From NCBI RefSeq assembly GCF_003589595.1, contig NW_020654422.1:10762475-10826474 (forward strand): DNA of 64,000 bases. Direction: 5' to 3'. The translations under genes were made by a program, and so were the position numbers. This DNA is from Hyposmocoma kahamanoa. Its lineage: Eukaryota; Arthropoda; Insecta; Lepidoptera; Cosmopterigidae. How positions within the stretch are numbered: the stretch's first letter is position 1; each line of letters opens with the position of its first letter. The notes below the pieces were generated by a model that saw only the letters and a list, made by a program, of their open reading frames with translations, had not been told where the DNA came from and searched no databases. Shown here piece after piece: positions 11,301 through 18,360 of the stretch.

Positions 11301-12037
11301 TGATCGCTGTTTTTGAGGCAGTTTCATATGTTGAATCCCACAAATTAGACAAATCTGTAATTTTTACAGACTCTCGTAGCTGCCTGGACGATCTGTTAAA
11401 ATTCCCCTTTCGTAGCAAAGATGTTCACCCAATCAATCTTAAAACAAAAGAGCTTCTTTACAATTGCTCTAACCTTGGCATACAAATTGTTCTTGTTTGG
11501 GTTCCTGGACACTCTGGCATTCCTGGGAACGAACAAGCGGATAGATGGGCTAAATGGGCGATTCATTCTGGTACCATTATATATGATAAATGTTTTTCTC
11601 AAGACTTACGCTCCCAGGCTAAGATTGATTTACACAATAACTGGAAGACTTACTGGTCGTCTTCTAGCAGACAAAAAGGCAAATATTATGCTGGTCTTCA
11701 ACCAGTAATACCCAAGAAACCTTGGTTTTTCGAGTTCCGCGAGGCCAGTAAAAGAACAACTTCAACTATCATCCGATTGCGCCTAGGACATAACTGCAGA
11801 CCCACTTTTCTTGCTAAGCTCAGGATAAGGGATCACTCCCTTTGCGAGTGCGGTCTTGAAGAAGGAACTCTTGACCATATATTTTTTAACTGTGCATTAT
11901 ATCCCGTCTCTTTATACGATCTTCTTCCGGATTGTATCCCTCGTCCCACAAATTTTTATAGTATCCTTTCTCCCCTAAAACCTCCTCTTCTATTTACTCT
12001 ATTTAAATATATTGAACAAAATAACATACGGTTATAA
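8345..12037 (+). CDS. retrotransposon ORF2: endonuclease, reverse transcriptase, RNase H (1230 aa)
   Basis: Domains in order: an APE-type endonuclease (residues ~4-225), with 'QWNCKS' at the N-terminus, 'GDFNCHHTMWGS' and 'SDHLPI'; a reverse transcriptase with 'GIDGIPYSF', 'YRPIALSSVLCKILE', 'QFGFRKGMGT', 'GLPQGSVLSPILYSLY' and the catalytic YADD at residues 651-654; and an RNase H with D948 (FTDAS), 'SGEVIAVFEA', 'FTDSRSCLDD' and 'PGHSGIPGNEQAD', so all four acidic positions are present. A C-terminal 'CECG...H.FFNC' gag-knuckle-like motif closes it. Oddity: the endonuclease motif usually reading 'SETWL' reads 'SKTWL' (K35, codon 8447-8449), replacing the catalytic Glu. The frame is otherwise intact. 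Confidence 0.93.
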   Translation: MTPILQWNCKSIRHKKHEIIDLINNYKPTILAISKTWLKPSSRFRIPGFSCLRDDNNNGYDGCALIIKRPTVYSLLHLPSHSPNFNVVAARALNITFVSVYIPHPDQSIFTELDSILASLPSPLVVLGDFNCHHTMWGSNHCSSPATFLIGMLDNNNLCVINDCSPTRRTSPAQNPSCVDLSLISSELISKFSWRVLFSSYGSDHLPIIITFAQSVQLAPPSTPLLKFKLNKAKWDEFSSLVEVKTRLLPLITNENFLVIYEDFINILLSAADLSIPLKKSKKDTISSPPWWDSDCTETILERNGAEELFLDNPTIENFLSFQKLNAKSKKLFSKKKRLGWSQFCENLSPRVKSSLVWKNFKKFSGSRVSDIFSCNEPSTWIDDFINRLAPPSVPSMDCFPPSFSPNSNDRMDQPFSSVELSSVLNHLRDSTPGIDGIPYSFVKNISNSSKIVLLNIINKVFENGDIPHPWKLQVVIPILKPGKDPRDPGSYRPIALSSVLCKILEHLIKNRLEWILESKGLLSRSQFGFRKGMGTLDSLSTFSTEIRLALTRGLYFVGVFLDVTAAYDNVHLPLLRQKMHQLSLPVRMINIIYNMLMSRSISVRINGSLLPPRMIWKGLPQGSVLSPILYSLYTADLDKSVDCFCDILQYADDLALYYSSESLDECTIQLNTAIRYLQGWLTKHCLLLSPSKSSIVVFTRKRRVPHIQIFLNDELIPVHDKVKFLGFFFDSHMTGIPHLNYIKNKCEKGINIIRALCGVWWGAHPYTQKLIYNAVIRSHFDYASFLLEPCNKSAVNYWDNIQARCLRVILGAMKSSPINAMQVESLDPPLCFRRQYLCDRFFCKILQNSAHPLLAPLTQLANLVTTSKYWEHKSPPCLLKSFNKSLIGPPINQYSGNPLFLIDFDALIFKPIIVTNLGIVKDDPNAGILFNKIVNEKWNGWLNIFTDASKSTTDDFVGSAVWIPTFNISLTFKSPSKASVYSGEVIAVFEAVSYVESHKLDKSVIFTDSRSCLDDLLKFPFRSKDVHPINLKTKELLYNCSNLGIQIVLVWVPGHSGIPGNEQADRWAKWAIHSGTIIYDKCFSQDLRSQAKIDLHNNWKTYWSSSSRQKGKYYAGLQPVIPKKPWFFEFREASKRTTSTIIRLRLGHNCRPTFLAKLRIRDHSLCECGLEEGTLDHIFFNCALYPVSLYDLLPDCIPRPTNFYSILSPLKPPLLFTLFKYIEQNNIRL

Positions 12038-12254
12038 CTTTTACTATGTGCACAGCATGTGTTTACGCTTTTCATCCAAAGTAGCTAGTCAAATAACCCC
12101 GTGTTTTGTCTTTGTCCGTAGGATGGTGCAACCGATCATCGTCGTTTGAGTGAATCTTGATAAATATACCGTGTATCTTTCAACCCGGACACTGGCAAAA
12201 TTGTCCTCAGTGGGACAGAAGCCAAATACCCAAAAAAAAAAAAAAACGAAGTTT

Positions 12255-12660
12255 ATTCAAATTGATTTCTCCGTCGTATATTAAATAATAATGTAATAAA
12301 TTATAAATAATGAAAATAAATTGTAATTGTGTAATATAAATCATCATAAATCATGCCATACTGTATAAAAAAATAAAAATAAAAAGTACATTTACGAGTG
12401 CATACATACAACACACATGAATTACAAAAGCAATAAAAATAACCAAATAGCTAACTGTCCTTATCCTACACACATTTGTAAGTCAATGCCTACACAAGAC
12501 AATATGCGCAAAAGACAAAAATAAATCCGTTACGTCAATTTAAATTTTCGAAACACAAGCGATTGAAATATTTACATTTAGAACAAAGAAACTATAGAGT
12601 TGATTTAATGTTAATCTTACTTTTAAAATGACTTTATTAAATGTTAGTAATAAATAACTA
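12255..12660. other. non-genic AT-rich stretch
   Basis: I see no exon, repeat boundary or RNA gene here. It follows directly on the 3' target duplication of the retrotransposon. Confidence 0.4.
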
Positions 12661-12900
12661 GTAAAAGATTAATTAAATTTTTATTGAATTGATATTCAAT
12701 TATTTTTTGTGAAATTACTCCACTAGTTTGTTATAATTATTTATACAAAGATCGAACACTCAGAAAAATTCCTTCGATCCGGTCGGATTTGAACCGACGT
12801 CTTCTTGCGTACCGTGTCAGACGCCATACCAACTAAGCCACGAAACAAACCAACGGACCTCACGAATTTTTCTGTGCTTGCGTCGGACTGCAGTATTCAC
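12661..12900 (-). repeat. tRNA-headed short repeat (SINE/MITE hybrid family)
   Basis: On - the head has an A-box-like tggcttagttgg (12829-12840) and a B-box-like ggttcaaatcc (12785-12795), about the spacing of a tRNA gene. A family-specific tail follows ('ttctgagtgttcgatctttg', then 'ccactagtttgttataa' on the other strand). Related copies are at 25391-25560, 41955-42055, 50700-50900 and 50910-51145. It does not fold as a clean tRNA, so it is a tRNA-derived repeat. Confidence 0.65.
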
Positions 12901-12984
12901 TACAGCAATCAATACAATGATTGAACCAGGCAAGCCCAAACTGTGTCTAAGAGAGAAATGCCCATAGAATATTAATATTATATG

Positions 12985-13310
12985 TATTATAGTACGGCAG
13001 CAGTAGCTCCTTGTGAAAGAGTTCGTCCAGCGAAGTACTCTGCCACCATAAATATTTCTGCCACCAAGTAGTCTGTAATGTGAGCATTACTTTGGCTTTG
13101 AAGGGTAAGGGAGCAGCTGTAACTACAGTACATATGACTTGTCATCTTTGTATCAGTGTTACGAGTGCAATGGGGAGTTTGTCAGGGTTACGAGTGCAGT
13201 GGTGAATTAAAGTTTTGAGTGGCGTTGCTACTGTTATGGGTAGGCGTGTTGCTTACCAGTTAGTACGTGCCCGACTCTTTCTTCCTGTCACTTGATTATT
13301 AAAAAATATA
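12985..13310 (+). repeat. SINE copy (family of 58721-59090)
   Basis: Diverged copy lacking the tRNA-like head. It keeps 'agctccttgtgaaagagttc', the 'tctgccaccaagtag' block, and the 3' block 'ggcgtgttgcttaccag' ending 'cctgtcacttgattattaaa'. Confidence 0.65.
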
Positions 13311-13884
13311 GCTATTATTGTTGACAACTGTTTGGTGATCTAGTCGTGGAGTAATGCAACATAGCTTTCTTAGACCTGGTACAACCACGACTGTTGAGGA
13401 ACAGCCACTGCTAGTCAACGAGAGATCGCTATTTCTATACGACAACGCCAAAGTGCATATTACCAAACAAACCATTTCCAGCTTACACGAACTGTAGATC
13501 TCAACTGATTTGGACCCTCTACCGACTTCTATTTATTCCGCCAAGCGCCTGAAAAACGTATTATTAGCAATTAGACAGAGAAGATAAACTGTCTTCTTAG
13601 AAGATAACTTTTGCAAAGGCGTTATATTATTTTTTTTAAATAACTTTTTATAGAAGCTTCCTAAAATAGTGAAAAAAAGTAGGTATGTTTAAGTAGAAAT
13701 TGGTAGTAAATAGTTATACAAAAAAAGTAAATTTTTTACTGCTAGAACCATGAAAAACGTAAAGTGGTCAGTCAACCTGACGTCAGAATGGCTGGCCACT
13801 TTATTTCTTTAATATTTCCGTTAGCGCTAAGGTAGAAAATAATGAGCACGGTTTGATTTATATATCTCGTTTGGTCCAGCCATC
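13311..13884. other. non-genic stretch
   Basis: A short conserved repeat block lies at 13848-13898 (see 6111-6770). No exon is recognised. Confidence 0.35.
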
Positions 13885-14960
13885 CTGACGGACACTGATA
13901 CTCAGTTTTTGCTTTCTAAGCTTATTTACTATAGTTTTGATCGTAACACTGTTAAATGGTTTACTCAACGGGTGGAGGTGCACGGTGAGGATGGGTCTTC
14001 ACTGTTTTCTGGTGTCGCCACTGTCACTAGAGGGGTTCCTTAAGGGTCTGTCCTGAGCCCTATTTTGTTCATTGTGTACACTGTAGATAGTATTAAGGAT
14101 TCCAAGTGCCATCTATATATGCTGACGACCTACAAATATATGTGTCCTTTAAACCTGTCGAAGCGCGTACCGCGATTAGTCAGCTGAACGAGGATTTCAC
14201 GAGAGTTGTCCAATTTAGTATTGAATCCATGTAAATCAAAGTTTTTGATACTTTGTACAGTGCGTCAACTTGTGGAGGTTTTGTCCATGGACCCACAAAT
14301 AACTTATAGACTCGAACTATATAGACCGACTTTCGGAGGCGATAAATTAAGGTGTTATCACGGACGGTTCCCTTCACTTTGAAGGACATGTGCTCGAGAC
14401 TGTTCGCAAACTGTTTCTATCGATCGAAGGTGTTGCATCACGTCAGTCAACACCTTAATGTGGACTTGCGCATAAAGCTTTGCGACTCTTTAATCCTCTC
14501 CAAACTAAATTACTCACTGACACTGTTTTAGGAGGCTGTTTGCTGGCTCACACGAAAAATTTTATATCCAGCGTTTGCAAAATGCATGCATTAGGTTTTG
14601 TTTCTCCGTTCCACGTCCGGCACATATAACACCGTTTTTAAATAATGCGACTATTCTTAAAATGGTAGTCTGTCGAGAATTGCAGTCAGCTGCTTTGTTA
14701 TTTCGAATAAAAAAGACTAAGCAATTATAAAATCTACATGACAAACAAAATTTTAATCCATGCATCTCGCCTTATATTCGCTTGACAGGGAACAGCGCCT
14801 TTTCGAGGTAATTTGGGGGAAAATTTTATGGGGTCTCTAGTTGATAGAACAATATAGGTACCTCCACATATCAGAAATGCTTCGTCACTTTTTGTGTTTA
14901 CTAAGTTACTCAAAGAGCGTTTATTTAAAATAAAAATATCTCCAACACAGCTGATATGTC
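13885..14960 (+). mobile_element. degenerate LINE (RT palm to C-terminus)
   Basis: About 14005-14100 gives 'SGVATVTRGVP' then a stop then 'GSVLSPILFIVYTVDS', the reverse-transcriptase 'G.PQGS.LSP.LF..Y..D' block. About 14350-14400 gives 'VITDGSLHFEGHV'. Later frames give 'NPLQTKLLTDTVLGGCLLAH' and 'FTKLLKERLF'. Several stops and frame changes show that it is inactive. Confidence 0.65.
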
Positions 14961-15173
14961 AAGGATATATTTTTGCATTTCGTTATGATTTCGTTACTTA
15001 TTAATTAATTATATGAGTTGTTTGTTTAATCATAATCAAATTTTTAAATATGTAAATAAGATTTATTAAACTTGTTACTTAAAAAAGTATTATATAAGGT
15101 ATGTGTACACATTTTTAAATAAAATTGTTTTGTGTTGAAATAGTGCTTATGACAACGTAATCTAGTTATCTAT

Positions 15174-15309
15174 GCATCTGCTATGTTCCGTTCCATGTGT
15201 ATTTCTGTTACCGGATCCACTGAAAAACAGTGTCGTAGCACCTACAGTGAGACGACAATGGCTGAGTGGATGACGGATACCGTAACAACACACATGCAGC
15301 CAGTTTTGG
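15174..15309 (+). other. exon-like GC-richer block, unassigned
   Basis: A block richer in G+C than its flanks lies between a possible acceptor (aatctag) and a possible donor (ttttg then gtaatt). It is open on + in one frame ('STEKQCRSTYSETTMAEWM') but no partner exon in phase was found. The - strand is also partly open but lacks an acceptor. It could be an orphan exon of either strand or a transposon relic. Confidence 0.2.
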
Positions 15310-15555
15310 TAATTATTATTCGTTACATTAATTATTTATTTCAATCATCTTTCTTTTTACTTTTTAATTTTTTTATTTCACACATTTAATTTCATTATTT
15401 TTAAGTTTGTAATGAGGCATGTTGTACCGTCCATTTGCTTTAAATCTAATATTGTAGTCGCAAACTGTTATGTATTTTTTAGTAATGTAATGTCTGTGTA
15501 CTGTGCTTTCATGCGAAATAAATGATTTATATTATATTTCTATATCAATGTAATA

Positions 15556-16834
15556 GGGGTTAAAGTATGAAATTGCCGATTTGTACTGAAAATCTAAATT
15601 GTTTATTTTTTAAATTTTTAACAAATTTATTTAATCAAAATAGTTGCCATTATTATCTATACATTGCTGCCATCTAATGGGAAGGTTATTAATGCCTTTG
15701 CGATAGAACTCCGACGATCTAGACTGCACAAACTGTGTGAAAGCATTTTGTACTGCCTCCTGGGAAGAAAACTTCTTGTCACGTAGATAATTGTCCAAAT
15801 CACGAAAAAAATGGTAGTCCGTTGGAGCAAGGTCTGGTGAATACGGAGGATGACGAATGGTTTCTAACTGCAGTTCCTGAAGGGTCAAAATAGTTTCTCG
15901 TGCTGTGTGAGGTCTCGCGTTGTCGTGGAGCAATAATGGTGAAGATCGATTCATGAGTCGGGGCTGTTTTACTGCTAGTTTTGTCAACATGGTTCGGAGT
16001 TCGGCACAATAGACATCTGCCGTTATTGCTTGACTAGATCGGAGAAAACTATAGTGAATAACACCATGCTGAGACCACCAAACAGTTACCATTACCTTTT
16101 TATTGGTAAGTTTTGCTTTAGGACACTGTTGAGGCATTTGACTTGGGATCAGCCATTGCATTTTTCTTTTCCGGTTATCATAAAGAATCCACTTTTCATC
16201 ACATGTTACAATTCGATCCAATATTCCTTCATTTCTGTACCGGTTCAACAAGGCAACACAAGTTTCAACACGCGTTTCTTTCTGCAGATCAGTCAAATCA
16301 TGAGGCACCCATTTTTCGTATTTTTTTATTTTATTGATTGACGCAAGTGAGTCAATATTGTGGGTAAGGTAACGTTAAACCATGCCGCTAATTCCTGGGT
16401 AGTTTGACTAGGATCGGCTTCCACTATCTCTCTTAATTCATCGTTATTCACCTGTGTGGGCGGTCTACCTCGTGGCTCGTTCTTTAAGTCGAAATTTCCA
16501 TCACGAAAGCGTTTAAACCAAAATCGCACGGTGCGTTCATTAGTAGACCCCTCTCCAAACGCAGCATTGATATTGCGGGCTGTTTCTGCCGCGTTAGTTC
16601 CGCGTCGGAACTCGTATTCAAAAATCACTCGAATTTTCGCAGTATCCATCTTTCTTGTCTAAATTGAATAACAAAAACAATTGAAAGTCGATATTCAAAT
16701 GTTTCAAATTTAAAAAAAAAAAAATCACAGAAACCATTTGAAAAAAGTTTCATTCGAAAACCTCAAACCATGAAGATTCTATGAAAATTCAAAGAACCTA
16801 TTGCAATAAAACGGCAATTTCATACTTTAACCCC
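15556..16834 (-). mobile_element. mariner transposon, near full length
   Basis: Terminal inverted repeats share 23 identical bases beginning ggggttaaagtatgaaatt, and the element is flanked by TA on both sides (15554-15555 and 16835-16836). Length is 1279 bp, normal for mariner. It carries a transposase on - with one frameshift. The right end recurs exactly at 17996-18040 beside the assembly gap. Confidence 0.92.
15631..16649 (-). pseudogene. mariner transposase (D,D34D), single frameshift
   Basis: Two overlapping frames together give a full-length mariner transposase. The N-terminal part (16649-16326, 107 aa) has the helix-turn-helix DNA-binding region ('TVRFWFKRFRDGNFDL', 'EPRGRPP'). The C-terminal part (16308-15631, 225 aa) has the three catalytic Asp: 'TCDEKW', 'LLHDNARPH' and 'SPDLAPTDYHFF', with 34 residues between the second and third. 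The frame is lost in an A-rich run near 16310-16330, just before the 'WVPHDL' motif, so the product is truncated. The catalytic triad is otherwise kept, pointing to a fairly young copy. Confidence 0.9.
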
Positions 16835-16894
16835 TAATATTATATATATTCCATTAGGTTAATATAACAAAATACAAACCTATGGCTACCATCG

Positions 16895-16957
16895 CTCAGG
16901 CCATCCAGAACATTGAAACCTGAAGAACTGGAAGTTTTCTGGAAACGACAGAAGGTA
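16895..16957. other. exon-like block with splice signals on both strands
   Basis: On + an open frame ('LKPEELEVFWKRQK') runs into a good donor (cagaag then gtaagg). On - the block follows a pyrimidine-rich acceptor (cttctgtcgtttccag). A - strand exon starting at the inner acceptor (ttcttcag) would continue the Ig-like exon at 17339 in phase. I cannot decide between strands. Confidence 0.2.
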
Positions 16958-17122
16958 AGGCTCTTTGCCGAATGCATTAAATTACAGTAGAGATGTAATT
17001 TATTTGCGACTCGGTCATAAATATAACCTGCGTCGAGACTCTCCGCTGTAAATAAAAAGAACCTTAGAACAATTGCTACAAAAACATTTTGACATGTGTG
17101 TTGAACTTAAGTAGCGATAATG

Positions 17123-17270
17123 AAGATTTATACGTTAATTTGATCTGTACATGTCTTTTTTATACACAAATTTTATTTAAATAAACATGTTATTACATTA
17201 CATTACATTATTTAAACAAAATTTGTGTTTAAAAAAGACATGTACAGATCAAATTAACGTATAAATCTTT
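17123..17270. repeat. ~147-bp foldback (arms ~60 nt)
   Basis: The arms (about 17123-17180 and 17212-17270) are near-perfect inverse copies starting aagatttatacgtt, around a loop with acattacattacatt. It lies in the intron about 70 bp past the donor of the Ig-like exon. It is probably a small MITE. Confidence 0.8.
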
Positions 17271-17338
17271 CTATAGGTAACTATGTACATTACATTGTTC
17301 GTGTGTAGCAATTTTATGCAAATTTATTTTATACTCAC

Positions 17339-17595
17339 ATTTAACAAAGACTTGTCTTTGAACATGTACTTCTTGAACTCGACCAGGAATACCTAGAAAA
17401 ATATTCCAAGTGCCTTGGACGGCTCGCGTAGCTTTTGGTAAACTCACACGACACTGACCAGCTACTAGAGCTCCTTCAGAAAATGGTTGCTCTACAAAGC
17501 AATAGGAATTTGCCAAAGTAGATAATTGCACTGTAGTATTTTGGCCATCTTCTAAAGTAATGTCGGGAGTTTGGTAATTTGATACATCATCTGTA
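17339..17595 (-). CDS. Ig-like domain exon, truncated by an assembly gap
   Basis: Open on - from the gap edge to a donor (aaat then gtgagt) at 17339/17338. It reads 'TPDITLEDGQNTTVQLS', 'NSYCFVEQPFSEG', 'GQCRVSLPKATRAVQGTWNI' and ends 'VHVQRQVFVK' with a phase-1 intron. The two Cys and the x-G-T-W motif match the Ig-like module at 3796-4638 ('EGQDALIQL...SCYLT...GCGVRI...DEGRWRL'), including the phase-1 intron after the last strand, but here the domain is not split by an intron. An acceptor-like tacag is the last sequence before the N run, so the exon may start at 17591. The upstream exons must lie in the gap or overlap the 3' side of TIPRL. I infer a paralogue of the 4808 gene, not the same gene, because that one has its own start and signal peptide. 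Confidence 0.6.
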
Positions 17596-17995
17596 NNNNN
17601 NNNNNNNNNNNNNNNNNNNNNNNNNNNNNNNNNNNNNNNNNNNNNNNNNNNNNNNNNNNNNNNNNNNNNNNNNNNNNNNNNNNNNNNNNNNNNNNNNNNN
17701 NNNNNNNNNNNNNNNNNNNNNNNNNNNNNNNNNNNNNNNNNNNNNNNNNNNNNNNNNNNNNNNNNNNNNNNNNNNNNNNNNNNNNNNNNNNNNNNNNNNN
17801 NNNNNNNNNNNNNNNNNNNNNNNNNNNNNNNNNNNNNNNNNNNNNNNNNNNNNNNNNNNNNNNNNNNNNNNNNNNNNNNNNNNNNNNNNNNNNNNNNNNN
17901 NNNNNNNNNNNNNNNNNNNNNNNNNNNNNNNNNNNNNNNNNNNNNNNNNNNNNNNNNNNNNNNNNNNNNNNNNNNNNNNNNNNNNNNNNNNNNNN
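17596..17995. other. assembly gap, exactly 400 N
   Basis: The run of N starts at the 5' edge of an Ig-like exon and ends inside a mariner right end. Its round length suggests an arbitrary or estimated size. A full mariner copy (about 1.3 kb) would not fit in 400 bp. Confidence 0.99.
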
Positions 17996-18040
17996 AGAAC
18001 CTATTGCAATAAAACGGCAATTTCATACTTTAACCCCTAA
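17996..18040. mobile_element. right end of a second mariner copy
   Basis: About 45 bp are identical to the last bases of the mariner at 15556-16834, including the terminal repeat and the TA. The following sequence differs (attta versus tatat), so this is a separate insertion truncated by the gap. Confidence 0.85.
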
Positions 18041-18255
18041 TAATTTATGTTGATTGGTCGAATTAAATAGTTGAAACACGTTGGAACAATGCACATTGTC
18101 TGTGGTATTAAAAGTTTCAACTAATATTAATTAAAGGAAAATACAAATCTGACACAGCAATTTCAGGAAAAAAGTAGGACGGTAACGATAAATTTATTTA
18201 AAACTTATACTATATCTTTCCTTACAGCTTACGCACGAGTAGTGAGATTGTTATA

Positions 18256-18360
18256 CTAGGTCTTAGTTTCAGATTCAACTATCAGTTTATGGGTCACTTT
18301 TTCCTTCACTGGAAGGAACGGAATGACGTCGTCGGCTTCCTTCATTTGGGAGGTAGGAAT
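18256..18360 (-). CDS. Tiprl: TIPRL last coding exon
   Basis: Acceptor tgcttttctag, then 34 codons and TAG at 18256-18258. 'DDVIPFLPVKEKVTHKLI' matches the family C-terminus (human 'EISQYLPIKEAVCEKLI'). The open frame on + at 18289-18525 is its antisense. Confidence 0.9.
   Translation of the reverse strand: MPTSQMKEADDVIPFLPVKEKVTHKLIVESETKT

Larger units (their letters stand above)
6781..12246 (+). mobile_element. full-length non-LTR retrotransposon (I/LOA-like, EN-RT-RNase H)
   Basis: The element is bounded by a perfect 10-bp target-site duplication, aacgaagttt, at 6771-6780 and 12245-12254 (the second copy merges with the poly(A) tail). A 138-bp leader precedes ORF1, ORF2 overlaps ORF1 by 29 bp, and a short 3' UTR ends in about 15 A. 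Both ORFs are uninterrupted and the target duplication is undiverged, so insertion is recent. It sits in the interval between the two Ig-like genes. The I/LOA placement is inferred from the endonuclease, reverse transcriptase and RNase H order; a phylogeny would be needed to settle the clade. Confidence 0.93.

Noticed and set aside
12776..12850. tRNA gene on -
   Set aside because: tRNA-like boxes belong to a dispersed repeat family with several copies in this window.
15174..15309. Next exon of the 17339 Ig-like gene on -
   Set aside because: The translation has a Cys-rich look but no acceptor precedes it on that strand.
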